A model generated the notes under the pieces. It did not search any database, had not been told where the DNA came from, and worked only from the letters and a program-made list of their open reading frames with translations. A DNA stretch of 64,000 bases from Shewanella sp. KX20019 (GTDB lineage: Bacteria; Pseudomonadota; Gammaproteobacteria; Enterobacterales; Shewanellaceae), in assembly GCF_016757755.1 (NCBI RefSeq), contig NZ_CP068437.1, forward strand, positions 2,790,001-2,854,000. The letters run 5' to 3'. Shown one piece after another: positions 1 through 8,858 of the stretch. Position 1 is the stretch's first letter. Each line of letters opens with the position of its first letter. Position numbers and translations under genes: made by a program.

Positions 1-66
1 GTTGATCGAAGACCTAGCTAATTTAGTAAAGCTCTAAATAATAATTCAAGCCCTTACGGAGAAACT

Positions 67-675
67 GTGAAGTCTAGAAATGTAGATATTTCTGCTCCTT
101 TGACAAATGAAGTGAAAAAGTCAATTGAGCTATTTCAATATAGATCAAAAGAACTCATTGATAACTATGAAGATATTAAGATTAAAGGGCTTAATGTCTG
201 TGGTTCACACACTTTTTCATTCGAGGGTGGGAAAATATCAGGTTCAGGGATTAATTTTTGCAGACATCGCTTGAAGGGCTTGTTTGTTGATTTTCGTTTC
301 TTTGTAGGCAACGATGAGCCAACTAACTTTTTACGGTTTCATGGTTTGATTGGTAGGCTTAGTGATGATCAAGGGTTTAGAAGTACACTTAAGGAGTTGA
401 AATCTGGGTGGAAAGAAAAAGGTATGTTTGATGGCTGGTGTGACATACCAGCTCTTGAAATGATTAAGATCTACTTTAATGCTCAAGCATTTCATGGTGA
501 ACATATAAGAGAAAAGGACTTTCTCCATTTAGTTCAATCTTTTGATATGAAAACTTTAGAGTTTGTATTGGTTATGCACATAAGTGACCGCATACAGTTG
601 GTGAAAAATTTACGTTGGATGTTAGAGCAAGCTAATGCTCAAGGGTACTTACAGATACCAGAATATCATTACTGA
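67..675 (+). CDS. Hypothetical protein, 202 aa
   Basis: I do not recognise this protein. It starts at GTG, with a good ribosome binding site (GGAG, 7 nt upstream), and an in-frame stop lies upstream at 19-21, so it is complete. It has no signal peptide or membrane segment. The visible features are a charged N-terminal half, three scattered cysteines, and a hydrophobic stretch near residues 165-172. The gene is AT-rich compared with the operon that follows. It stands alone on the plus strand and is followed by a 790-bp repeat-bearing gap. It could be an accessory gene. Its reality as a gene is fairly likely from length and RBS; its function is unknown. Confidence 0.65.
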   Translation: MKSRNVDISAPLTNEVKKSIELFQYRSKELIDNYEDIKIKGLNVCGSHTFSFEGGKISGSGINFCRHRLKGLFVDFRFFVGNDEPTNFLRFHGLIGRLSDDQGFRSTLKELKSGWKEKGMFDGWCDIPALEMIKIYFNAQAFHGEHIREKDFLHLVQSFDMKTLEFVLVMHISDRIQLVKNLRWMLEQANAQGYLQIPEYHY

Positions 676-821
676 AGTGGCATAGTTAATTTGGCCACCT
701 AGTTAGAGGTTGATATCATAACCTCGACATAATTTGTCTTACTAAATATTCCGTAAAAGGGGTTCGGAGCGATACTTTTTCTAATCAATACCAGTCAACT
801 TAGACTGGATGCTCTAAGCCG

Positions 822-974
822 TTTATGTCCAGAAGCGTGTCAGGCGCTACATTGAAACTTGCTGGCAGAGCATGTGCTGTGGGGCGTGCAAGCTTCTAAA
901 TCACGGATGTTTTAGCAGAGCCTACATGGACGTACTTGTGGCGGCTTGCTAGGACACAGGGCGCATGCTCTGCT
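822..974. repeat. Long imperfect palindromic repeat, copy 1
   Basis: This stretch begins TTTATGTCC and ends CTCTGCT. Its left arm (GCAGAGCATG followed by GCGTGCAAGC) is complementary, with mismatches, to its right arm (GGCTTGC followed by GCATGCTCTGC), so the unit could fold into one long hairpin. A second diverged copy lies 115 bp downstream. Both share the exact 17-mer AGCAGAGCCTACATGGA in the centre (here at 914-930). It codes for nothing obvious and looks like a dispersed intergenic repeat or a MITE-like element. Confidence 0.7.
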
Positions 975-1088
975 ATTTCAATATGGCCTGATAATTTTAA
1001 AAATATGTGGGGTCAGTGTAAACTTTAATTTATTACCGTACATTTCCTAATCTCACAGCTCACTTTTTAGACCTTTTGCACTAACTCA

Positions 1089-1240
1089 TTTATGTCCAGA
1101 AATGAGCTAGACGCTACTCTGAACTCGCTGGCAGAGCATCTGCTTTGGAACGTGCAAGCTTCTGAAAAAGGGATTTTTCAGCAGAGCCTACATGGAGGTA
1201 TTCACGGCGGCTTGCAAAGGAACATAGTGGATGAGCTGCT
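1089..1240. repeat. Long imperfect palindromic repeat, copy 2
   Basis: This is a second copy of the unit at 822-974 in the same orientation. It again begins TTTATGTCC, has the arms GCAGAGCATC...GTGCAAGC and GGCTTGC...GAGCTGC, and carries the central 17-mer AGCAGAGCCTACATGGA at 1180-1196. The copies differ at many arm positions, yet the arms still pair, which suggests that folding matters or that the copies came from separate insertions. A third, partial match to its first 26 bp is at 1345-1370. Confidence 0.7.
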
Positions 1241-1344
1241 TTCCATCATAAGTAGATGTTTTAGGTAATGGCACTAGATCCCGGCTCAGAAGACTTGCGG
1301 GATGACTCCCAATGATTCCCAAGTTGTTCTGCTAAGCTAGCTTG

Positions 1345-1370
1345 TTTTGTCCACAAATGAGTTAGCCGTT
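1345..1370. repeat. Partial third copy of the intergenic repeat (left edge only)
   Basis: TTTTGTCCACAAATGAG followed by TTAGCCGTT resembles the left edge of copy 2 (TTTATGTCCAGAAATGAG, then CTAGACGCT). The rest of the unit is not recognisable downstream. It may be a decayed copy. The remainder of the 676-1467 gap shows only a short hairpin at 705-724 (GAGGTT...AACCTC). Confidence 0.4.
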
Positions 1371-1467
1371 CCTTCGGTCATCTGTGAACACCAAGGGACT
1401 TTGTCGTACCTTAACTACCAAGCCACTGCCCCGCTACTGAGGAGCTGCTTGATTTAAGCTATTGCTT

Positions 1468-2943
1468 TTAACGCCGCTGAGGACTGACATTGCCTTTATT
1501 TGAAAGCATTCGCCAAAACTTTAGATAAGAAGGCCGCGTTAATCCTCCCTTCCCTTTATCCTTAGCTTGTTGTTGCTGGCTAAAACGCTGCTGCCAGCGA
1601 GAAAACAGCAGTGCTTCTGCTAAAGCACTTCTCACTGAGCCCTTGGCCTTACTCGTTGCTGAATTAATTTTTGAATTAACTTCAAGACGTTGCTCGGATT
1701 GGCAAAATAGATTCACTTCAGAGTTGAATGTCGGCCTGTGGTTTCTATCGGTGTTGTGCCAATAAAGATACTGCTCAACTCGGCGCCAGCGTTTTTGCAA
1801 AAGCGAAAACATAAAGAGCACGATAACCGGCAGCTGCTGTTGCTTATATCCTTGATATAACCACCTTAATAGAAAAACAAACACTGTCAGCAGCGTGGTC
1901 AGTAGTAAACCCTCTGCCCAATAAGCGATGATAAAACTCAATGGGGTATGAGATATGCTCCATGATTGCCCTTTAACCTTAAGTTCAACCAGCTTTTTAG
2001 CGTCAGTATTCCACCAGTAGAACGACAGTTCGGACAGGCTCAGCTCACCACTTTGCTGGACGATATAAGTTTGTTGATAGATTTTGCTAGCACTAAAATC
2101 ACCGCGATACTGTCTATCTTCACTTTCCACTGGACCTAAATAACCTTGAAGCATCTCAGTTTGATATAACGGAAAATCAGGAAACAGCATTGCACTGCTA
2201 TCAGTGGCTTTTATTGTCAATGTGCGCGTAATCGCGTCTCCTATTTTTAGCTGCGTTCCGATCTTAGGGGTTAGTTTTTGCTCAAAAGTCACCTTAGGTG
2301 CAGCGATCCAGTTTGGCGTCGCAGATAGTCTTTCATCCGGCAAGGCCACCTCAAACGACTGCGCCTCGGTATATACAGTTCCCTTTATTGTCGAACCAGG
2401 TTTATCTGCAATATTCACCGCGACTGCAATAACAGGAACAGTGAATAAGCCGGGTGACTGCGGATATAATGTTAGCTGCCACTCCTGCACAGACCACGTT
2501 GTGCCATTGATACGCTCTGTGGAATTATTAGCGAGTTTTTTCCGCCTAAGTACGATGGTATCTTTAACGTCAAAAGTCGCTATTTGTGCCCCACCACCGA
2601 ACCAGGTATCGGTCCATATTTGTATATAAAGATCAACTTGCTGATGTGGCGATACCACAGTGGTGGCTGACAGTCGGGTTTTTACTGTTAGTTTTCCAGC
2701 CTGTTGCAGTTCACTTACAGAGCTTGGCGCAGCAACCGGCTGACCATGCTGGTTTTCATCGATAACGCTACTTGCCCAGCTAAAATTAAACACACTGCTC
2801 GAGACAAACAATGCAACAATAACCAATAACCACGCACTGGTCATCGCCACGACTTTGATTAACGATCTCAGTGATGCTGTAATTGGAAATAAGCTATCCA
2901 ATGGTTCATTCGACCGAAACTGGACATATTGATTGGCAGACAT
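1468..2943 (-). CDS. batD: BatD-like protein (oxygen tolerance family)
   Basis: This is the last gene of the MoxR-VWA operon. BatD proteins are membrane-anchored, with a large periplasmic beta-rich region, and are thought to work with the BatA/BatB von Willebrand proteins; their exact function is unsettled. A hydrophobic stretch near the N-terminus (VAMTSAWLLVIVALF) would be the signal or anchor. A second membrane segment lies about two thirds along (AYWAEGLLLTTLLTVFVFLL), followed by a cytoplasmic tail rich in K, R and Q. I place the start at ATG 2943, which has AGGAG 10 nt upstream. The ATG at 2964, overlapping the batB stop, is the alternative. No clear terminator follows. Confidence 0.8.
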   Translation of the reverse strand: MSANQYVQFRSNEPLDSLFPITASLRSLIKVVAMTSAWLLVIVALFVSSSVFNFSWASSVIDENQHGQPVAAPSSVSELQQAGKLTVKTRLSATTVVSPHQQVDLYIQIWTDTWFGGGAQIATFDVKDTIVLRRKKLANNSTERINGTTWSVQEWQLTLYPQSPGLFTVPVIAVAVNIADKPGSTIKGTVYTEAQSFEVALPDERLSATPNWIAAPKVTFEQKLTPKIGTQLKIGDAITRTLTIKATDSSAMLFPDFPLYQTEMLQGYLGPVESEDRQYRGDFSASKIYQQTYIVQQSGELSLSELSFYWWNTDAKKLVELKVKGQSWSISHTPLSFIIAYWAEGLLLTTLLTVFVFLLRWLYQGYKQQQLPVIVLFMFSLLQKRWRRVEQYLYWHNTDRNHRPTFNSEVNLFCQSEQRLEVNSKINSATSKAKGSVRSALAEALLFSRWQQRFSQQQQAKDKGKGGLTRPSYLKFWRMLSNKGNVSPQRR

Positions 2944-2956
2944 GTAAAATAAACTC

Positions 2957-4717
2957 CTAGTCATTTGAAGTCGACGGACTAGAAATGGTTTGTTTACGTT
3001 GATTAAGTTGTAGGCTGAACTTGGTAGCAAGAAAGCGCCTCGGATCGCCCTCGACCCGTTTCATCCAAGCTTGGGTTAACGCATCATCCGCAAGAAGTTG
3101 CTCAGCGGTGTAAGTTTGTTGTACTAACATTTCTGCAGATACTTTCTCTTCAGCCCCGTCACTCGTTTGCGGTTCGTCACCCAGCTCTTTTGAAGCTTCA
3201 TTTTCGGTATTGGCTTGGCTCTCACTTTGACGGTTTATATCGTCAATGATCTTTTGGATTTTCTGTAGATTAGTTTGCGCCGGCACAAACGATGGATATC
3301 GATGCACCACTTGTTGATAGAGATTCCGAGCAGCAATGTATTCTCGTTGATGCGCAAGCGCGGTGGCTGCGCCAAATAACGATTCAGCTGTATCAGAGCG
3401 CATAAAGTAGATCTGCGCCCTCTTAAAATCTTCTGCCATATAAAAAGCCGTTGCTTTCCATAACGGATCGGTAAACTGTGCCGCGGCTTTTGAATATTGC
3501 CCATTTGCAAAATACATTTGCCCTTGTTGTTCTGGGGTAAGCCACGCGTTGTACCAGGCATTGACTAATCGTTGCTGGACCCTTCCTACACCATTGAGCT
3601 CGGTGTCAGCGGCTACAACTGCCACTGTGTTGCTGGAAAATGCTGCCTGCACCGCAATTCCACTAGCAAAACTTGGCTGTGGCGTGGCCAACATCAATAT
3701 ACCCACAAAACACCACTGCACTGTCCAACCTTTGCGGAACCACAACAAAAAGATAGCTGCCAGTACAAACACGAGCGGGTAGCTCATCTCTTTCCATGGT
3801 TCGGCGCTATCGCTGTTTATGATGACGTTACGCGCTATTTCACGATTAATACTGCTCACATCACTATTGTCGACACTAGTTTGTTGATAATGGCCACCAG
3901 CTGCAGTCGCTAATAATTTGAGCTCATCGTGTTGAAATGGGATCTCTGCTGTTTTATCTTCATCACCGCTACCAAGAATGATCAGCTGCAATGGTGGCAA
4001 CAGACGTTCACCCTCAGCTTGCAGGCTGTCCGCAGCCATTTTTCTTGGCAGCTTAAAGTAGTCAATGATCGCTTTTGCACTGTCACTACCAAGACCATCG
4101 GTTATCCAAAGTACGCTAGCCGCGCCTATGGGTAGATCGTTGTCGAGTAGTAGCTTATCTATCTCCGCTAAGCCATATTCGGCAAACTTACCTTTACGTG
4201 GCATCACTTTTGGCGAGATGGCGTCTAATAACGGTAGCAATACAGCATTATCTTTTGTCAGTGGCATGGCGATATGGGCGCTGCCGGAATAGACAACCAG
4301 CGCCGTACTGCCGCCTTCTCGCAATGCTAACAGGTCCGCTATTTTCTGTTTCGCACGTTGCAGTCTTGATGGCTGTAGATCGGTTTGCAGCATAGACTCT
4401 GACACGTCGAGCAAGATGATAAGTGGCGCATTGTCCTCACCGAAAGGTGATGCTTGCCGTTGCCATGTAGGTCCGGCAGCAATGATCATTGCTAAGGTAA
4501 AACCAAGCGCCCAGAATGTGACGGGTAGACCTTTACGCCATCCTGCATCGCCAATTTTAAGGGCTTTTTCAAGATGGACTGGCAGCGCAGATTTTTGAGT
4601 TTTTAAACTGGGTTTGCGGCGAACATATAGCAGCAAAAATACCGCAAAAGGCAATAACAGTAGTAGCCAGTAGGGCCTAAGAAAATGGAACTGTGAGGCT
4701 AAGTTATAAAAATCCAT
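2957..4717 (-). CDS. batB: BatB-like VWA and TPR protein
   Basis: This inner-membrane protein has a von Willebrand A domain and tetratricopeptide repeats. Two membrane segments occupy about residues 13-31 and 67-82. The VWA domain carries the metal-binding MIDAS motif DVSES at 104-108. A further membrane helix lies near 310-326, and a TPR-like region with repeated A/Y/F helices spans about 390-500. The C-terminal linker is rich in E, S and Q. Such BatB/C fusions act in MoxR-linked complexes, probably as chaperone or assembly scaffolds. Its ATG overlaps the batA stop as TAATG, with AGGAGGAG just upstream, so the two genes are translationally coupled. Confidence 0.85.
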   Translation of the reverse strand: MDFYNLASQFHFLRPYWLLLLLPFAVFLLLYVRRKPSLKTQKSALPVHLEKALKIGDAGWRKGLPVTFWALGFTLAMIIAAGPTWQRQASPFGEDNAPLIILLDVSESMLQTDLQPSRLQRAKQKIADLLALREGGSTALVVYSGSAHIAMPLTKDNAVLLPLLDAISPKVMPRKGKFAEYGLAEIDKLLLDNDLPIGAASVLWITDGLGSDSAKAIIDYFKLPRKMAADSLQAEGERLLPPLQLIILGSGDEDKTAEIPFQHDELKLLATAAGGHYQQTSVDNSDVSSINREIARNVIINSDSAEPWKEMSYPLVFVLAAIFLLWFRKGWTVQWCFVGILMLATPQPSFASGIAVQAAFSSNTVAVVAADTELNGVGRVQQRLVNAWYNAWLTPEQQGQMYFANGQYSKAAAQFTDPLWKATAFYMAEDFKRAQIYFMRSDTAESLFGAATALAHQREYIAARNLYQQVVHRYPSFVPAQTNLQKIQKIIDDINRQSESQANTENEASKELGDEPQTSDGAEEKVSAEMLVQQTYTAEQLLADDALTQAWMKRVEGDPRRFLATKFSLQLNQRKQTISSPSTSND

Positions 4718-5817
4718 TACAGCTCCTCCTGGTTATCACTCTTGAGTCTCGATAGTTTTAATGATCGAAGCAAACGAAGGAAGAAAACGACTAAGTAGGT
4801 AATTAGATAAATAATGATGGCAGCGGCAATGGGTAAGTAATGCACACTCTGTTTGGGCTGATAAGTGAAACTGGCGAAATTAGCAGGCTCTAATTCACTG
4901 ATCTGTTGATAGACAGCAGCGAGCTCAGTCGTCGATATAGCTTGAAATGCGCGGCCTCCAGTAAGCCTTGCAATGCCCTCAATAATCGACATATCCATCG
5001 CTTGTTCACCCAACGTTAATGGGTCGCCCATTGCGATAACATGTACTCTTATCCCCTTCTTCGCTGCAATTTTTGCCGCTTCAATCGGCGGCACTGAGCT
5101 GTCAGTATCATTTCCATCAGTCAGTAGAATAACCACTTTATCTTTTTGCGTTGAATTAATATCATCACTAACACCTGCTTGCATCAGTTTAATTGCTAAG
5201 CCGAGAGCATCGCCAATATGCGTGCTTTGTCCCGCCATACCAACCTGACTTTCATTGAGTAACTCAAGCCAAGACTTATGGTCTGAGGTGAATGGGGCTT
5301 GAAGATAGGCTGCATCACCAAAGAGAATAAGACCGAGACGATCGCCCTCTCGCTGCTCAGCAAAATCATTCAGTACACGCTTTACCGCATCAAGCCTTGA
5401 AATGTTTTCAAAGCTATTTTGACTATTGTTACTTCGACTAGTATTGCCACTACGATTGTTAGCATCGCTTTGAATAGAAAAGTCTGCCGTCTCCATTGAG
5501 CCAGATAGATCGACCAAGACCATCAAATCGCGGCCAATCTGCTGCCGAGTTTGCGGCTCTCCCAACATAACCGGTTTACTCATAGCGATAACGAGCAAAA
5601 CCCAAACGAAAATTAACGCACACTGTTGCCATCGAGTCGGCTTTAAATATTGCAACGCCGAGTTCGGACTCGCTTTCAGCAGCGCTGCTATAAGATTAAA
5701 AAACGGCACTTTTATGGCAGCTTGTTTAACCTTAAAGGCTGGTACAAAGTAGTTTATTAACCAAGGTAACGGCAATAATAGCGCCATTAAGGGATAACTA
5801 AATTCAAGCATCTGCAC
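4717..5817 (-). CDS. batA: BatA-like VWA domain protein
   Basis: This is a membrane protein with a periplasmic or cytoplasmic VWA domain, in the Bat family. The MIDAS motif DLSGS sits at residues 103-107 and a second metal-site segment reads TDGNDT. Hydrophobic helices occur at about 8-25, 66-80 and near the C-terminus (LPIAAAIIIYLITYLVVFFL). An N/S-rich insertion at about 119-140 lies just after the MIDAS strand and looks like a low-complexity loop. The start overlaps the end of the DUF4381 gene by 14 bp, and the stop overlaps batB, which marks a tight operon. Confidence 0.85.
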   Translation of the reverse strand: MQMLEFSYPLMALLLPLPWLINYFVPAFKVKQAAIKVPFFNLIAALLKASPNSALQYLKPTRWQQCALIFVWVLLVIAMSKPVMLGEPQTRQQIGRDLMVLVDLSGSMETADFSIQSDANNRSGNTSRSNNSQNSFENISRLDAVKRVLNDFAEQREGDRLGLILFGDAAYLQAPFTSDHKSWLELLNESQVGMAGQSTHIGDALGLAIKLMQAGVSDDINSTQKDKVVILLTDGNDTDSSVPPIEAAKIAAKKGIRVHVIAMGDPLTLGEQAMDMSIIEGIARLTGGRAFQAISTTELAAVYQQISELEPANFASFTYQPKQSVHYLPIAAAIIIYLITYLVVFFLRLLRSLKLSRLKSDNQEEL

Positions 5818-6520
5818 GCTCCGCCATAGATATCTGCAAAGCGATAGGTAAAGCAGCAGTATGATGCATTAGCCAAATACAACTCTGATCGATAAGGTTG
5901 CCCTGCATTGCTACAGCGGCTTGTTTGTCATCAATCTTCGATAGCAAACTTTGAAGCCATGCATCCCCTAAGGATGTGTTAAATGCGCACTGATGCTCTG
6001 CCGTCAGATCAAGTAATAGCAACAAAGCCTGTCCCTCTATTGCCGCGAGGGTAACGATTACGCTTTTATTGGCATTACCGCCAAAAGCTGAGTAAATAGG
6101 GGCAGTTGCGTTAACGCCTCGCTTTGATAACGCTGGATTCAATAGTGCCTGCTTTGAAAGCGTAAGCCTTGACAGGTCAATTTCTGTGTCGCTACCATAA
6201 GCAGTTGCGATCGCTAGTTTGATCTCTTGTAGCAGCAATAATGAGAAGCGCTCTAGCGGCTGGTTTTTATAGGATAAAATCCGTTTGACGGCCTGCTTAC
6301 GATAGCGATTGCTATACCAATAGCGAACACGTTGATAAGAGAAGCGGCTCACAAAAAGAGTAGTTAATAGCAACAACAGCCACCAGCCCCAGGTTTGTGG
6401 GAAAAAAGCGGTCATTTTAGGCTGGCTTATTCCTATAAACTCATTGAGCTGCAGGACTGGATTACCGAAGGTAAAATCATTTTGTTCTATAACGCGATTA
6501 AGTTGATTTTCCGTGCTCAT
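5804..6520 (-). CDS. DUF4381 domain protein of the MoxR-VWA operon
   Basis: This is a small membrane protein whose single transmembrane segment (TWGWWLLLLLTTLFV) lies after a short N-terminal arm. It is followed by a basic stretch and a cytoplasmic domain. The family is found almost only between DUF58 and VWA genes in MoxR operons, and its function is not known. I use ATG 6520, which overlaps the DUF58 stop as ATGA and has GGGGGAG upstream. A TTG at 6535 in the same frame would add five residues and is less likely. Confidence 0.8.
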   Translation of the reverse strand: MSTENQLNRVIEQNDFTFGNPVLQLNEFIGISQPKMTAFFPQTWGWWLLLLLTTLFVSRFSYQRVRYWYSNRYRKQAVKRILSYKNQPLERFSLLLLQEIKLAIATAYGSDTEIDLSRLTLSKQALLNPALSKRGVNATAPIYSAFGGNANKSVIVTLAAIEGQALLLLLDLTAEHQCAFNTSLGDAWLQSLLSKIDDKQAAVAMQGNLIDQSCIWLMHHTAALPIALQISMAERADA

Positions 6521-7542
6521 GAAGAGCTCCCCCAACTAAGTGCCACGCGAAATTGACTTAATTCATCCCCATCGGTGTCGATGTCAATGACTGGCAGTAA
6601 TTGGCTCTGGCTGAGCTGATTTAGTTCGGCAAGCTTTTGTTTGAATTCACTTTGATAATGCTGATAAAACGAAGGCGCGCGATCTTTGATCTGCTGCGGA
6701 TCCATTGCAAGTTGCGATTGTCCGTCACTAGCGACCAAGTGTTTAATACTGTGTAGTTCACGCTCTAGCTTGTCATGCACGTACACCAGAACAACATCGT
6801 TAGCGCGTTGTAATTGCTTGAGTAACATCAGCGATGCTGCATTGAACCCATGCCAATCACTAACTAAAATTATGCTAGAGTCGCGTAGTACCAATTTATT
6901 GAGTCGTAATAACATTTTATTGAGTGTAGATTCGCTATCTGTAGCAATGGTTTCGGCTGAAAGTTTTTGATTAGCATCGACTATTGTTTGACAGAAAACG
7001 AGTGCGTTAGCAGCGCTACGCTTCGGCTTGATATACTGACAATCATGATCATTAAACACCATGCCGCCAACGCGGTCACCACTTTGTAAAATATTCCAAA
7101 TAGATAATGCCGACAGTTGAGCCGCGACAACCGATTTCATCGCGTGTTGCGAGCCAAAGAACATCGAGCTGCGCTGATCCGCCACGATGAGTGTTTGTCG
7201 CTCTTTCTCTTCACTGTAGGCGCGAACATGAGCTTTACCTGTGCGTAACGTGGTACGCCAGTCCATGTTTTTCACATCGTCACCGTCTTGATAATGTCTA
7301 AGCTCTTCAAAATTGAGCCCGCGGCCCCGTACCTTTGAATTATGGCGACCCGATTGGTTACTGGTACGAAAGCGGCCTTTTAGAAACGATAGCTTTGCTG
7401 CCGCAGGCTTGAGTGCTACAAGTGATTTAAGTTCGCAGTAGAGCCGAGGATCTAACAGACGAGCTTTTGCTGCACGCTTACTATTAGGCTGTATACTTGC
7501 TTTAGCACTCGTTTGAGTAGAGCTGGCCTGTTGGTTACTCAC
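6517..7542 (-). CDS. DUF58 domain protein of the MoxR-VWA operon
   Basis: DUF58 proteins carry a VWA-like fold and accompany MoxR ATPases. The family signature is seen in the GRGLNFEELRHYQDGDD segment and the following MDWRTTLRTGKAHVR. No membrane segment is seen, so it is probably cytoplasmic. The first 40 residues are polar and rich in S, Q and K. The start is GTG, with GGAAAG about 7 nt upstream. It lies 29 bp after the MoxR gene and overlaps the DUF4381 gene, so it is in the same transcript. Confidence 0.85.
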   Translation of the reverse strand: MSNQQASSTQTSAKASIQPNSKRAAKARLLDPRLYCELKSLVALKPAAAKLSFLKGRFRTSNQSGRHNSKVRGRGLNFEELRHYQDGDDVKNMDWRTTLRTGKAHVRAYSEEKERQTLIVADQRSSMFFGSQHAMKSVVAAQLSALSIWNILQSGDRVGGMVFNDHDCQYIKPKRSAANALVFCQTIVDANQKLSAETIATDSESTLNKMLLRLNKLVLRDSSIILVSDWHGFNAASLMLLKQLQRANDVVLVYVHDKLERELHSIKHLVASDGQSQLAMDPQQIKDRAPSFYQHYQSEFKQKLAELNQLSQSQLLPVIDIDTDGDELSQFRVALSWGSSS

Positions 7543-7571
7543 TGTTCACTTTCCATTATTGAGCCCACTAA

Positions 7572-8588
7572 TTACAATCCAAAGGCGACATGTTTAAGCA
7601 AGTCGTCAACAACCTGTTCAGCTTTGATCCCATGTGCAGCAGCGTCATAACTTAGGCTCAGACGATGACCCAATACGCTATGCAGCACAGCACGCACGTC
7701 ATCAGGGCAGACAAAGTCGCGGCCATCTAACCAGGCATTAGCCCTAGCGCAGCGATCGAGCGCAATACTGGCTCTTGGGCTGGCACCGACTTCTATCCAA
7801 TCTGGAAACGATGCATTGCTGTATTGAGCGCCGCTACGGGTAGCCATAATCAAATCGACAATATAGCTTTCCATCACTGGCGAAATATAGATATCAGCCA
7901 GCTCTCGCTGCCCGGCTATAATATCTGCTGGTGTCACTGCGCTAATTTCAGCCACGTGCGGTACTGAGCGTTCCTCCGCAGTATGCTCAATTTCACTTTC
8001 CTCTTGCCTAACCAGCTTAATGATCGCCAGCTCTGCTTCTCTATCGGGATAGGCCACATTCACTTTGAGGGTAAAACGATCCATTTGTGCTTCAGGCAGA
8101 GGATAGGTGCCCTCTTGGTCAACCGGGTTTTGTGTTGCTAACACTAAGAAAAGCTCAGGCAACTTACGGGTTTTTCCAGCGGAGGTTACTGTTCCCTCCG
8201 CCATTGCTTCAAGCAAAGCGGCTTGAACCTTTGCCGGAGCTCGGTTTATTTCGTCTGCCAGTATAAGATTGTTAAAGATAGGACCAGCTTGAAAATCTAA
8301 CTGTGGTTTGCCAGCAACCTCACGATATACTTCAGCTCCGGTAACATCCGATGGTAATAGGTCAGGGGTAAATTGTACCCGACCAAAACTTGCTTGCATC
8401 GAATCTGCGAGTGATTTAATTGAACGCGTTTTAGCGGTGCCTGGTAAGCCTTCTAGCAGGACATGCCCCCGGGTCAACAGCGCGATAATGAGTGATTTGA
8501 CCACATGCTCCTGACCAACAACACTTTTGCAAACCGATGTGTATAGATGACTAACGGCTTTTTGAGATAAATTCACAGAGATGCTCAT
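7572..8588 (-). CDS. MoxR-family AAA+ ATPase
   Basis: This is the first gene of the six-gene operon. MoxR ATPases are chaperone-like AAA+ proteins that act with VWA-domain partners encoded beside them. Walker A is GLPGTAKT at residues 47-54 and Walker B is in LILADEINRAP, followed by QAALLEAMAEG and the sensor segment ATQNP. The length (338 aa) is normal. The 270-bp gap upstream, shared with the divergent patZ-like gene, should hold the operon promoter. The client of this operon cannot be told from the sequence. Confidence 0.92.
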   Translation of the reverse strand: MSISVNLSQKAVSHLYTSVCKSVVGQEHVVKSLIIALLTRGHVLLEGLPGTAKTRSIKSLADSMQASFGRVQFTPDLLPSDVTGAEVYREVAGKPQLDFQAGPIFNNLILADEINRAPAKVQAALLEAMAEGTVTSAGKTRKLPELFLVLATQNPVDQEGTYPLPEAQMDRFTLKVNVAYPDREAELAIIKLVRQEESEIEHTAEERSVPHVAEISAVTPADIIAGQRELADIYISPVMESYIVDLIMATRSGAQYSNASFPDWIEVGASPRASIALDRCARANAWLDGRDFVCPDDVRAVLHSVLGHRLSLSYDAAAHGIKAEQVVDDLLKHVAFGL

Positions 8589-8858
8589 ATCAATTTCAAT
8601 TTAGAGCAACATTTTAGGCCGCCTATAATGATGGCTAAACTCGCAAAAATACTTGAAACTGCTGTTATTTGACTTCAATCGCACAGGCAGTAAATGACTG
8701 TACTCAAAACTGACTCAACTCGTTATCACTTAACGACTAGCAGGGAGTTTGATTGAACACAATTTAAGCCCAAATAGATGCCATTCGAGACTAAACTCTT
8801 ATGGCAAATTCAATCTGCTCATGTACACTCATAACATACTGACTTAGCGGATAAGTTC

